Assembly: GCF_002914525.1 (NCBI RefSeq)
Contig: NZ_LODW01000127.1
Coordinates: forward strand, 205,804 to 269,803
Direction of reading: 5' to 3'
DNA from: Rhizobium hidalgonense
Lineage (GTDB): Bacteria; Pseudomonadota; Alphaproteobacteria; Rhizobiales; Rhizobiaceae
DNA length: 64,000 nucleotides
Shown here: one piece after another, positions 22,836-31,745 of the stretch
Numbering within the stretch: position 1 is the stretch's first letter
Layout of the letters: the number at the start of each line of letters is the position of its first letter
Notes under the pieces: generated by a model
Database searches by the model: none
Seen by the model: the letters and a program-made list of their open reading frames with translations, nothing else
Told to the model about the DNA's origin: nothing
Position numbers and translations under genes: made by a program

Positions 22836-23816
22836 CTAGCCGAGAGCACCTTGCTCCGTGCAAATCCTGTCGATCAGCGCGTCCAGTTCACCCCGTGGCG
22901 GACGGCTCTTCGCCAGGCGCTGCTTGAGGTGTACGATCGAGTCTGCCAGGATTTCCTCCAGGCTCTCGGCGCAGGTGAATTCGCCCGCCACGCGCTTGAC
23001 CTTCGAATTGTCGAAGATTGCGGTCCAGGCCTTGTCGCCGAGGAGCGGGCCGATCCATTCCGGATTGTATCTGACCAGCGTGTCGGTCGGCACGTGCACG
23101 ATCTTTGCCTCGACGCCCAGCAATCTCGCGATGGTCTTCTGGATATCGTCCCAGATATGCGCACGGTCGGAGGTGATGTGAAAAATTTCGCGCAGCGCCG
23201 CTTGCTTGCCGAAAAGGCCGACGAAAGGCACGGCGAAATCGACCGAGCGGGTGAGCGTCCAGGGCGTGTGGCCGTCGCCCGCCACGATGATAGGCTCGCC
23301 GTCCAGCATGCGCCTCGCCATAATGTCGGCGTCGCCCATCATCATCGGCAGGCCGGTGCGGACGGTGTGGCTGGGGCGGATGATCGTCCAGGCGAGATTA
23401 CTGGATTTCTGGAGCAGTTCCTCGCAGGCGATTTTGGCCTGGCTGTAGGGCCAGTAGGGATTGATCGCCGGCGTTTCCTCGGTGATCACGTAATGACGCG
23501 GCGGTTTTTCGTAGACCGAGGCCGAGGAGATGAAGATGTACTGGCCGCAATTGCCGGAGAACAGCTCGATGTCGCGCGCCACCTCATCCCTGGTAAAGGC
23601 GATGAACTGGCAGACGACATCATAATTGGCCCTGGCGAGATCGGCGTAGGCATCCGATCCAAGCTCCCCGACGATCGAGGTCGTCCCGGCAGGCAAGGCG
23701 GCGCTTCTCAGGCCGCGATTGAAGACGCTGACATGGTGACCCTCGGCAACGGCGCGTTCGACGCATGGATGGGAGATCTGGCCGGTGCCGCCAATGAAGA
23801 GAACTTTCAAAGCCAT
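22836..23816 (-). CDS. NAD-dependent epimerase/dehydratase (extended SDR)
   Basis: 326 residues. The Rossmann motif is FIGGTGQIS at residue 7-15, with FNRG for cofactor binding. Catalytic Ser is in FISSASVYEK and the YSQAK motif (YxxxK) follows near residue 143. Late segments (TIIRPSHTVRTGLP; FHITSDRAHIWDDI) resemble plant CSP41/bacterial NAD-epimerase proteins acting on nucleotide sugars. The sugar substrate cannot be told, and no polysaccharide cluster is near. The gene is convergent with the lipoprotein gene. Confidence 0.88.
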   Translation of the reverse strand: MALKVLFIGGTGQISHPCVERAVAEGHHVSVFNRGLRSAALPAGTTSIVGELGSDAYADLARANYDVVCQFIAFTRDEVARDIELFSGNCGQYIFISSASVYEKPPRHYVITEETPAINPYWPYSQAKIACEELLQKSSNLAWTIIRPSHTVRTGLPMMMGDADIMARRMLDGEPIIVAGDGHTPWTLTRSVDFAVPFVGLFGKQAALREIFHITSDRAHIWDDIQKTIARLLGVEAKIVHVPTDTLVRYNPEWIGPLLGDKAWTAIFDNSKVKRVAGEFTCAESLEEILADSIVHLKQRLAKSRPPRGELDALIDRICTEQGALG

Positions 23817-23966
23817 GGGAGTGACCTCGGGGTCTAGGGGCGGGAACTGCGATCACCCTTCATAGCGTGAAAGAAGGTGGTCGTCTCCCGCAAATCTCCG
23901 CCGAGAGCATGGGGAACGAGCGGCGGCGGCGATAACCTCTGATCGCCGCCGCGCCGACCGGGCAGC

Positions 23967-24524
23967 CTATGCATGCGCCTTGCGACGGGCTGCGACGACA
24001 AGCCAGATCGAGGACAGCAGGAAATAGAAGGCGCCGAACCCGGCATAGGGCACGATATCAAGGATAGTCGGTGCGTCGATGCCAAACGACTGGCTGATCA
24101 TGAAGCCGCCGGCAAGGGCCGACTGTGCGCCGCTCAGGATCATGACCCATTGGGCGCCGTCGGTACGCCAGCGCCTCACGCCAGTATAGAGCTGCAACAG
24201 GCCGGAGAGGATCGCCCAGGCTCCGAACACGGCGAGGACGGCGTAGGTGCTATTGCTGACCGCGATGATGACGGCGAGCGCCGTGACCGTGCTGACCGCG
24301 ACATTCAGCGTTTGGGACGGGTTGGCTTGCAGGCCGCCATTGACCTTGGCGTCGATCAGATTGGCGAGCGCATCCCACAAGGGATAGACCACCAGCAGAA
24401 AGGCAACGGCGCGTGACTGTCCGGCAAAGAGGATGGCGGCGGAAATCCAGACCATCGAGAAGGCGGCACGGGTAAAATAATAGGATCTCAGCCAGTTGGA
24501 CTGAAGGGAAGATGGAGTTTGCAT
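23967..24524 (-). CDS. DUF308/HdeD-like integral membrane protein
   Basis: 185 residues with five to six hydrophobic helices (AAFSMVWISAAILFAG; VAFLLVVYPLWDALANLIDA; AVSTVTALAVIIAV; ILSGAQSALAGGFMIS; FGAFYFLLSSIWLVVAARR). This is the short-helix arrangement of DUF308/HdeD proteins, some of which help in acid or membrane stress. It is divergent from a TetR regulator with two similar palindromes in between, so it is probably that regulator's target. Confidence 0.75.
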   Translation of the reverse strand: MQTPSSLQSNWLRSYYFTRAAFSMVWISAAILFAGQSRAVAFLLVVYPLWDALANLIDAKVNGGLQANPSQTLNVAVSTVTALAVIIAVSNSTYAVLAVFGAWAILSGLLQLYTGVRRWRTDGAQWVMILSGAQSALAGGFMISQSFGIDAPTILDIVPYAGFGAFYFLLSSIWLVVAARRKAHA

Positions 24525-24549
24525 CGGCAGATTCCTTTGTGATTGCCTG

Positions 24550-24561
24550 CCTACTAGTAGG
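24550..24561. promoter_or_regulatory. TetR-type operator 1
   Basis: CCTACTAGTAGG is a perfect 12-bp palindrome 26 bases upstream of the DUF308 gene start. It shares CCTAC and GTAGG half-sites with operator 2. Confidence 0.6.
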
Positions 24562-24641
24562 TAGATAGCAAAATGGAGTCAACGCGCCGGCCGCACACCT
24601 TGTTGTGATAGCACCGATGCAGTGAGAGTCTTGACAATTCG

Positions 24642-24657
24642 CCTACCAGAAGGTAGG
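24642..24657. promoter_or_regulatory. TetR-type operator 2 over the tetR promoter
   Basis: CCTACCAGAAGGTAGG has arms CCTACC/GGTAGG. It lies 5 bases after TTGACA (24631-24636), where the spacer and -10 must be, so binding would block the regulator's own promoter. Confidence 0.6.
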
Positions 24658-24664
24658 GGACGCT

Positions 24665-25252
24665 ATGAAATCAATAGCTTCCACTTCCGACAAGATCCTG
24701 GATATCGCGCAGTCGCTTATCGTGGCGGGAGGCTACAACGGCTTCAGCTATGCCGACATCTCGGCTGCGATCGGCATCAGGAAAGCCAGCATCCACCATC
24801 ATTTTCCGACAAAGGCCGAACTGGTGGCGGTGCTGGTGGAGCGCTACTTCAAGCAGGCGCAGGCGGGTCTGCAGTCGCTGCGCGAGCAGGCCGCAAGCCC
24901 CGCCGATCAGCTGCATTTCTACGTCAATTATTGGCACACATGCATTCGCGACGCCTCGCAGCCCTTCTGCGTCTGCGCGATGCTCGCCGGCGAAATGCAG
25001 ATGCTGCCCGACGAGGTCGCCTCCCGCGTCCGCGCCCATTTCCAGGGCCTCGCGGCATGGCTGACCTTGGTGCTGCAGGCAGGCGTCGAGCAGGGCCAGT
25101 TCCGGCTGGACAAGCGGCCGGAAGAGCAGGCGCAAATGCTGATGGCCTCGGTTCATGGGGCGATGCTCTCGGCGAGGGCACTCGGCGATCCCGGGCTGTT
25201 CATTGCGGTCGTCGCTCCTGAGATCTCGAGGCTGCGGGTCCCGGCGCGCTAG
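24665..25252 (+). CDS. TetR/AcrR family transcriptional regulator
   Basis: 195 residues. The N-terminal helix-turn-helix is unmistakable (ILDIAQSLIVAGGYNGFSYA, then IGIRKASIHHHFPTKAELV). The C-terminal ligand domain has CVCAMLAGEMQMLPDEVASR, with three closely spaced cysteines including the upstream C in HTCIRDA. That pattern is common in TetR proteins that sense electrophiles or thiol reagents. The gene is probably autoregulated through the palindrome over its promoter and controls the divergent DUF308 gene. Confidence 0.92.
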   Translation: MKSIASTSDKILDIAQSLIVAGGYNGFSYADISAAIGIRKASIHHHFPTKAELVAVLVERYFKQAQAGLQSLREQAASPADQLHFYVNYWHTCIRDASQPFCVCAMLAGEMQMLPDEVASRVRAHFQGLAAWLTLVLQAGVEQGQFRLDKRPEEQAQMLMASVHGAMLSARALGDPGLFIAVVAPEISRLRVPAR

Positions 25253-25293
25253 AGGAATTCTCTGGCCGAATCCTGATCGAAACTGGATGAGAG

Positions 25294-25833
25294 ATGCGCG
25301 AAAGAGAATTCAATGGCGATGTGGCGCCGGTAACGAGGCAGACGACGAGGTTGAGGCTCAGAATTCCTGAGCCGGCGGATATTCATTTCCTGACCGAACT
25401 TTTTTCAAGGCTGGAATTGGTCGCGCATCGGCCCGTGCCCCGGCCGGACTCGCCGGAAGAAAGTGCGGAGCGGCTTGCGCGCGATATCAAGCATTGGAAA
25501 GAGAACGGCTTCGGGCGCTGGGCGGTCGAGACGGCGGATGCGTTGATCGGTTTCGGCGGCGTGACCATTTCCAGAGATTTCGATGGCCTCAATCTTTCCT
25601 ATCATCTGCAGCCCGAAAGCTGGGGGCGGGGCTATGCCACAGAACTGGTCAGAGAAACTCTGGCCTTTGCCTTTGACGACTTGGATGCGGACCGGGTGAT
25701 CGGGTTGGTTCGCTCGGCCAACGCAGCGTCAAAACAGGTTCTTGAGAAATGCGGCTTCCGTTTCGAACGCGAGGTCATGCTGCACAGCGCGCCGACCAAC
25801 CTCTATGCGATCGATAAACGTAGAAGGAAATAG
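25294..25833 (+). CDS. GNAT family N-acetyltransferase (RimJ/RimL type)
   Basis: 179 residues. The order TTRLRLRIPEPADIHFLTEL, HWKENGFGRWAVE, IGFGGVTI, then the acetyl-CoA loop SWGRGYATELVRETLAFAFD, then NAASKQVLEKCGFRFE is characteristic of RimJ/RimL-like GNAT enzymes. They acetylate protein N-termini, ribosomal proteins or small amines. Acceptor unknown. It lies 41 bases after the tetR stop, on the same strand. Confidence 0.88.
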   Translation: MREREFNGDVAPVTRQTTRLRLRIPEPADIHFLTELFSRLELVAHRPVPRPDSPEESAERLARDIKHWKENGFGRWAVETADALIGFGGVTISRDFDGLNLSYHLQPESWGRGYATELVRETLAFAFDDLDADRVIGLVRSANAASKQVLEKCGFRFEREVMLHSAPTNLYAIDKRRRK

Positions 25834-25873
25834 CAACTGCTCGCACCGAATGCTGACCCGCCCTTCCGATCCG

Positions 25874-27835
25874 TCATTCCCCGCCTTCTGTCAGCGCATC
25901 CCGAACGATCGCATAATAGGCGGCAAGTTCGGGAATATCGGCAGCCAGCGTGTCGAAGACGGGATCAGACGGCGCCAACGTCCCGGCGTATTTCGTCTCG
26001 ATGAAAGCCTGGTGGGCGGCGAGCGCTTCGGCATCGGCCTTGTGCACGACGGTGAAAACGGGCGAGGGCAGGGTGCGGCCTTTGACGATGATGCGGTCGA
26101 GTTCGACGACGATGTAAGTCTCAGTGACCAGCCTTGCGGTTTCTTCGCCGAGCAGCAGCGCCACGCCGTAATTCTTCGAGGCGCCTTCGAGGCGGGAGGC
26201 GAGGTTGACGCTGTCGCCGAGGCAGGAATAGTCGAAGCGGCGGGTCGAGCCCATGTTGCCGACGATGCATTCGCCGGTGTTGATGCCGACGCCCATCTTC
26301 AAGACGTGCGGCTTACGGCCAAATATGGCCGCCTCCCGCTCCAGTTGGCTATTCAGCCTCGAAATCGCCGCCTGCATAGCGAGCGATGCGCGCACGGCGT
26401 GAAGCGCATGATCGGGATCGTCGAGCGGTGCATTCCAGAAGGCCATGATGCAGTCGCCCATATATTTGTCGATCGTGCCGCCATGATCCATCACCACGTC
26501 GGAGAGCGGCGTCAGCAGCCGGTTGATCAGGCCGGTCAGTTGCTCCGGATCGTCCTTCAGCGTTTCGGCAATGGTGGTAAATCCCCGCACATCGGAAAAT
26601 AGCACCGAGAGCGTGCGCCGCTCGCCGCCGAGCTTCAGCTGCGAGGGGTCGTTGGACAGGCGTTTGACGAGATCGGGCGAGATATATTGGGCGAAGGCGC
26701 GGATGATTTGGCGCTTGTTGCGGCGCTCCTCGGCATAGTCGAAGGCGGCCTGGCCGAAGACGACAGAGATATAAGCGACGGTCGGGCCGAGTGGCGAGAC
26801 GAAGACATGGGCAAGCCGGATGCCGGCAAAGCTGACGGCCGCGAAGGCGAGGAGGGCCGCCGCACTGGTCACGATCGTCAGCCATCCTGTCGAGCGCCAG
26901 ACGGTTGCGGCGGCCAGCAGCACCGCTAATAGGATGCAGGCGGCAACCGTCGGCAGGCGGGCTTCCGCGATCGACAGGCCATCGCGGATATTGTCGTAGA
27001 TCGTTGCCTGGATCTCGACGCCGGAGACGAGTTTGCCGGTGTGGACCGTATAGGGTGTCGCAAAGGCATCGACACCGCGCTTGTCGATCTCGGGCGCATT
27101 CTGCAGGCTGAGGCCGACCAGCACGACGCGGTCCTTGAAATAATCCGGCGGCAGCAGATTTTCAGGGTCGAGCGCCTGGTAATAGGAGACGGTGGGATAG
27201 CTGCGGGCCGGGCCCAAGGATTGGATGAGCTGACCGGCCGGCACGGATGCGTGTGTCGCTCCCGACGTTTTCGCCAGCATCGCGGCAAAGCCGTCCTCGT
27301 AACCTGGAATGCGCCGGAAGATGCCGTCGCCGCTGAGATCGATCGAGGCGATGCCGGTCACCGCGCCCGCTTCGATCAACTGCGGCAGCGGTGTGGCACG
27401 GATCAGCTGCGAGGCCTGCGGCGTCTCGATCAGCGTTTCGTCGCCGGCGAGCACGATATCGGCGCCGACCGCCTTGGCGATCGCCGCGTCATTGTCGGGA
27501 TTGGAGGGTTCGGCCATGATGATGTCGAGGCCGATGGCACGGGCGCCGGCTGCGCGCAGCTGGCTGATGAGCTCGGCATGCAGGCTGCGCGGCCAGGGCC
27601 ATTGCGCGTTGATATCGGCCAGTGAGGGCTCGTCGATCGCCACGATCACAGGCCCACCCTGCGGCGGGCGTGGGTCGTCGACGGTCGAGAGATAGTCGAA
27701 GCTTCTGAGTTCCAGCAGCGACCAGGCGGGCAGGCGCGACAGAAGCGAGATGGCGATCAGCGTGGTCAGCGACAGCACGAGCAGCCGGAGATGGCGGCTC
27801 GTGATATGCCTGGCCCGCCGAGGTTTGTCCCGCAT
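25874..27835 (-). CDS. CHASE2-domain class III adenylate/guanylate cyclase
   Basis: 653 residues. A signal-anchor helix (LLVLSLTTLIAISLLSRL) precedes a ~290-residue CHASE2 sensor (VIVAIDEPSLADINAQWPWP; VGLSLQNAPEIDKRG), which faces the periplasm. Three hydrophobic helices follow (~315-400), then a cytoplasmic catalytic domain. Metal Asp residues are in VLFSDVRGFTT and DKYMGDCIMAFW; the latter also supplies the base-contacting Lys. GDSVNLASRLEG holds the transition-state Asn and Arg. At the second base-contact position, Asp in class IIIa and usually Thr in class IIIb, I read Ser (YSCLG). ATG 27835 overlaps the upstream stop as TGATG, so the two genes are coupled. Confidence 0.92.
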   Translation of the reverse strand: MRDKPRRARHITSRHLRLLVLSLTTLIAISLLSRLPAWSLLELRSFDYLSTVDDPRPPQGGPVIVAIDEPSLADINAQWPWPRSLHAELISQLRAAGARAIGLDIIMAEPSNPDNDAAIAKAVGADIVLAGDETLIETPQASQLIRATPLPQLIEAGAVTGIASIDLSGDGIFRRIPGYEDGFAAMLAKTSGATHASVPAGQLIQSLGPARSYPTVSYYQALDPENLLPPDYFKDRVVLVGLSLQNAPEIDKRGVDAFATPYTVHTGKLVSGVEIQATIYDNIRDGLSIAEARLPTVAACILLAVLLAAATVWRSTGWLTIVTSAAALLAFAAVSFAGIRLAHVFVSPLGPTVAYISVVFGQAAFDYAEERRNKRQIIRAFAQYISPDLVKRLSNDPSQLKLGGERRTLSVLFSDVRGFTTIAETLKDDPEQLTGLINRLLTPLSDVVMDHGGTIDKYMGDCIMAFWNAPLDDPDHALHAVRASLAMQAAISRLNSQLEREAAIFGRKPHVLKMGVGINTGECIVGNMGSTRRFDYSCLGDSVNLASRLEGASKNYGVALLLGEETARLVTETYIVVELDRIIVKGRTLPSPVFTVVHKADAEALAAHQAFIETKYAGTLAPSDPVFDTLAADIPELAAYYAIVRDALTEGGE

Positions 27836-30800
27836 CAGAATCGGACTTTGAGCGTGCCCTTGAAGGCGCGGCCCCAGCCGGAAACGCCGGGCGTTATTTC
27901 GAAGTCTTCGTCGAGCAGGTTGTAGGCGGACGCTTCGAGCGCCATGCGCTTGTCGAGCGGTTCCCAAATCAGGTGAGCGTCAAGGCTCCAGTAGTCGTCG
28001 AGTTTGGTGCCGAGATCGTCGCCGTCGCGCTCGCCGACATAGTTGGCCGCCACCGTCGCCTTGACCTTGGCCTCGTTGACCCAGGTCAGCGCGATCTGGC
28101 CGGAATTCTTCGGAATGAACGGCAGAGAGCCGCCGTAATTCGGCTCCAGCGGGTCCTTGTTCTCCGATTCCATATAGGCATAGGTGGCCGAAAGCCCGAA
28201 ACCATAGCCGAGCGCAATATTGGCAGTGACGGCGGCGCGGTCGATGCTGCCGCGCGACAGCGGCAGGCTGTCGGCCGCCGGAAGCGCAATCAGCGGCAGA
28301 TCGATCGAGAAATCATGCAGTTCCTGGTGCTGGTATTCGACCGAGGTGAAGAAGCGGTCGGTCCATTCGGCATCCCATTGCAGCGCCGCCGTATCGGTAT
28401 AACCTTCGACACCCACCGAGAACTGGTTCGGCTGCAGGCCGAGAATGCCGACCGGGGCGAGGGTGGGAACGCCGGTATCAACGCTCTGGCGCATGAAGGC
28501 CGCCCGTAGCCAATGGTTCTGGACAGGCGCCCAGGCAAGGCCGAATCGCGGCTCCAGCCGGCTGACATCGACGCTGCCGCCAGACATGCGCGTACCGAAC
28601 AGCGCATATTCACCCTTCAGATCTGGCGTGATCTCGTGCAGCACGTCGACATAAGCGCGGCCGATGTCGACACGGCCATCGGTCTCCGTGGGTCCAAGCG
28701 TCACACCGGGCAGAAGGCGCGGAATGATATCCTCGATGTTAAGGAAGTCGCTGTTATGGGCATCGATCCAGCCGCCCTCTATGCCGTAGCGGAAGGTCAG
28801 CGGTCCTACCCCGATATCGTGGTTGAGGGCCGCGACATAGGTCTTCGAGCTCTGGTCCTGGGCGGTTTGTCCGAAGGGACGAATATCGGCGCCGGGACCG
28901 CCGAGGAATGGCACCATCTCCCAGTCGAATGCCAGGTCGGCAGTCGTCTTCGTTCGCGTGCCGGAATAGAGGAGTGCGGCATTCAATACGTTTTCGTAGC
29001 CGAACGTATGGCTCCAGCCGATGCCGGCATTGGTTGTCGTGATGATGTCGCGCCGGTTCAGATAGAGCGGCAATTCGTCGGGCACCAGCGGGCCGGCGGC
29101 GCCGAATATGGGAAAGAACAACCCGTCGTTCAGAATGGTCGAAAGCTGGGAATTCTCGCTCAGCGTATCGAGGTTATAATCGCGTTTCGCGCCGTTGAAA
29201 TAGGCAACGACCCTATCGTCCGGCGTGATCGTCGCCGTCAGGTAGCCGTTGCCGCCGAGGATCTTGTTATCGGTGGAGAACCCGCCGAAATCAGTATAGT
29301 CGCCGTCGCGCGCAAGCTCTTCCCAGGTCAGGTTGCCGAAGAAGCTGAGTGGGATCGTCTCGTTGGAGAAGCCCTGTATCTCGGCCTCGCCGACGCGGCG
29401 TGTATGGCCGTCGACGCTGGTGATGCCGCCGCCGAGCGAGCCTTCGATGAAGGGCGTGCGCAGAAGCGTTGCCGAGCGTGAACGGCCCGACAGCATGTGC
29501 GGATCGAGCAGCAGGCCCTGGAACAGCGAGGAGAAGCTCGACGTGTTGGCGCGGTACTGGCTGATATTGTCGTCGCCGAAATCAGTCGCGTTGCTGAAGG
29601 GGAAGATGCTGCCCTTGATCGACTGGTCGGTATAGCCGGTGCCTTCGAAGGGGCTGAAGACGGCATCGCCGTAATAGCGGCCCCAGGCATCCAGGCCCTG
29701 TAGGCGGAAGGCGTTGTTGAGCGTCGAGCCGGCATCCTCGTTGGCGCCGAGCGCGCTGTAATCGCCGCCGCGCGCCCTGGAGCGGCGGAGAAATTCCTGC
29801 GCGTTGCGGATCGCGCCCTCGGCGTCATAGTCGTCGATGTCGACGGCGGTGCGGAAGGCCGGAATGACGGGATCGTTCTTGTCGAGTCTGTCGGCATTGT
29901 CGACCGCCTGCTCGGAAGGGATGCGGTCGCCCTTTTCATAATGGGCGGCGGCGAGCATCAGCTGCGACTGAGAATGCGCCGGATTGGCGGTGCTGGCGGC
30001 CAGCAGGTCGTCCAGTGCCTTATCGCGCTCGCCGGTCTGCAGGTAGTAGCGGCCGCGGGCGAGAAGGGCGATGTCGAAGCCCGGATCGGCGGCGAGCGCC
30101 GCATCGATCTCGCGCTTGGCATCCTTCATCCTTGATTGGTCGAGATAGAGGATGGCGAGATTGGCGTGGGGGACGGGATCTTGCGGATCGAGCGCGATTG
30201 CCTTGAGGAAAGCGGCTTCTGCCTCACCATTGGCATCGCGGGCGCCCTGCAGCAGGCCCATCGAGTTCAGTGACCCGGATGCGCCAGGCGCAAGCTCGAT
30301 GGCGCGGTTCAGGTCGGCAAGGGCGCCGTCGATATCGCTCTTGTATCCGGCCTTGTAGGCGGCGCGCGCGGCAAGGGCGATCGGATGGTTCGGGTCGAGC
30401 GCCAAAGCACGGTCAACCGCCTCCCGCATTTGTTCGCGATCGTCGACCAACTGCGCGAGTTGGGCGCGGATGGCGGGCAGGGTGGGATCGTCGGGAAAGC
30501 GCTTCTCGGCTTGCCTGATGATGTCGATGGCGGCGCGGGGATTTTCAAGGAAGCCTGCCGTATAAGCTTGCATGATCGCGCCATAGGGTCCGACAGCGGC
30601 CGACGGCGGTTTCTCGACGTGGGCTGGATCGGCAAGCGAGCGGGCGAAATAGCCGCCATATTGCGCCATGCTGCGGCGGGCCGGGTCGAGATGCGGCATG
30701 GCCGATGCAAACAGCCTTGCGGCATCGTCATAACGCTTTTCGGACCCGGCAATGGTGGCGTCGATCAGGTCGGCGCGCGCCTTCTGGACCACTGTCAGCT

Positions 30801-31617
30801 TGCGGCGGCGAACCTCCTGAAGGGTTGCTGCCGCCACCTGCCTTCCGTCGAAGGCGCTCTGCACCTCGGCGAGCGCAAGCCAGTCCTCGGTAGTGCGGCG
30901 CTCGGGCGGTAAAGCAAGCAGCCGGCGGCGTTCGTCGGCCATGCGGCCTGCCGGCAGCGGCGAGGTCGGCATCAGGCCGAAGCCATCGCGCAGGTTCAGG
31001 TAAAACAGCATCTGCTCGCGGTCGTCAGGCGTGACGATGACGAGCTTGCGCGGCGCCTGGCCAATGGTGGCGACCGCTCCTTCGCCTTCGCTCACTTCGA
31101 CGCTGCCCTGCGGGTTGCTGAGTGCCACGCGGCCTTCGAGCACGATCATCGAGGTTTTGCTGCCCTCGACGGTCATGGTCCAGTCCGTGCCGCGAATGGC
31201 GGCTGCGGCGGCAGGGGTCTCGACCGTCAGGCCCTGGCCGCCGCGCTCGGCGCGCGCCCAGATCGTTCCCGATTGCAGCTCCAGTGTCGTGTCGCCGGTC
31301 GCGGCCATTTTCTTGACCTGCAGCGAGGAATTGCGGCCGAGGCGAACCTGGGTGTGATCGGAAAAGACGATGGCGAGCTGGCCGTTGGCATTGGTGCGCA
31401 GCACGTCGCCGGTCAGGAGATCCTGATTGATGTCGACGACACGCCAGTCCGACACGTCGATGAAGCGGACCTCTTCGCCGGTTTTGCGGGCGATGACGGA
31501 ACCGGCGACCGGCGTTGCGCGCTGCACGGGATCGGCCATTGCAGGCGGCCCGAAAGCAGGCAGAGCAAGCGCTAGCGCCACCCCTGCGCGAAAGATGTGT
31601 TTGGAATGCCCCCGCAT
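27835..31617 (-). CDS. FecR-TPR-outer membrane beta-barrel fusion protein
   Basis: 1260 residues. A signal peptide (HIFRAGVALALALPAFGPPA) is followed by a FecR domain (~35-190: LLTGDVLRTNANGQLAIVFS; SLQVKKM; PAAAAAIRGTDWTM). Then come helical TPR-type repeats (~230-640: ALALDPNHPIALAARAAYKA; AIALDPQDPVPHANLAILYL). The C-terminal half is beta-rich and TonB-receptor-barrel-like, ending ASAYNLLDEDFEITPG ... GTLKVRF with the C-terminal Phe typical of outer-membrane barrels. I see no plug domain. It looks like an outer-membrane pore with a periplasmic sensing arm. The coupled cyclase gene implies signalling to cyclic nucleotide. ATG 31638 is an alternative start. Confidence 0.85.
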   Translation of the reverse strand: MRGHSKHIFRAGVALALALPAFGPPAMADPVQRATPVAGSVIARKTGEEVRFIDVSDWRVVDINQDLLTGDVLRTNANGQLAIVFSDHTQVRLGRNSSLQVKKMAATGDTTLELQSGTIWARAERGGQGLTVETPAAAAAIRGTDWTMTVEGSKTSMIVLEGRVALSNPQGSVEVSEGEGAVATIGQAPRKLVIVTPDDREQMLFYLNLRDGFGLMPTSPLPAGRMADERRRLLALPPERRTTEDWLALAEVQSAFDGRQVAAATLQEVRRRKLTVVQKARADLIDATIAGSEKRYDDAARLFASAMPHLDPARRSMAQYGGYFARSLADPAHVEKPPSAAVGPYGAIMQAYTAGFLENPRAAIDIIRQAEKRFPDDPTLPAIRAQLAQLVDDREQMREAVDRALALDPNHPIALAARAAYKAGYKSDIDGALADLNRAIELAPGASGSLNSMGLLQGARDANGEAEAAFLKAIALDPQDPVPHANLAILYLDQSRMKDAKREIDAALAADPGFDIALLARGRYYLQTGERDKALDDLLAASTANPAHSQSQLMLAAAHYEKGDRIPSEQAVDNADRLDKNDPVIPAFRTAVDIDDYDAEGAIRNAQEFLRRSRARGGDYSALGANEDAGSTLNNAFRLQGLDAWGRYYGDAVFSPFEGTGYTDQSIKGSIFPFSNATDFGDDNISQYRANTSSFSSLFQGLLLDPHMLSGRSRSATLLRTPFIEGSLGGGITSVDGHTRRVGEAEIQGFSNETIPLSFFGNLTWEELARDGDYTDFGGFSTDNKILGGNGYLTATITPDDRVVAYFNGAKRDYNLDTLSENSQLSTILNDGLFFPIFGAAGPLVPDELPLYLNRRDIITTTNAGIGWSHTFGYENVLNAALLYSGTRTKTTADLAFDWEMVPFLGGPGADIRPFGQTAQDQSSKTYVAALNHDIGVGPLTFRYGIEGGWIDAHNSDFLNIEDIIPRLLPGVTLGPTETDGRVDIGRAYVDVLHEITPDLKGEYALFGTRMSGGSVDVSRLEPRFGLAWAPVQNHWLRAAFMRQSVDTGVPTLAPVGILGLQPNQFSVGVEGYTDTAALQWDAEWTDRFFTSVEYQHQELHDFSIDLPLIALPAADSLPLSRGSIDRAAVTANIALGYGFGLSATYAYMESENKDPLEPNYGGSLPFIPKNSGQIALTWVNEAKVKATVAANYVGERDGDDLGTKLDDYWSLDAHLIWEPLDKRMALEASAYNLLDEDFEITPGVSGWGRAFKGTLKVRF

Positions 31618-31672
31618 GACCTCAACCCCATACCCCATATCCCGTTTGTCTGTGTAGAGTGGAAAAGTCAAG

Positions 31673-31685
31673 CGTGTTGCACACG
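31673..31685. promoter_or_regulatory. Inverted repeat in divergent promoter
   Basis: CGTGT-TGC-ACACG, 13 bp with perfect 5-bp arms, lies mid-way in the 128-base space between the FecR-fusion gene and the DUF5706-like gene. Confidence 0.45.
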
Positions 31686-31703
31686 TGTTCTTGCTTTCGC
31701 AGC

Positions 31704-31729
31704 CAAGTGTAATATCAGGGAAACACTTG
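31704..31729. promoter_or_regulatory. Inverted repeat over presumed promoter of DUF5706-like gene
   Basis: CAAGTGT (31704-31710) and ACACTTG (31723-31729) are perfect complements, 12 bp apart. A plausible promoter (CTTGCT at 31690, 17 bp, TATCAG) overlaps it, so a repressor here would block transcription. Confidence 0.45.
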
Positions 31730-31745
31730 ATGGCGGAGTATTCAC

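Noticed and set aside
22851..23837. 328-codon plus-strand open frame
   Set aside because: Antisense to the epimerase gene; composition is that of a reverse-complement shadow.
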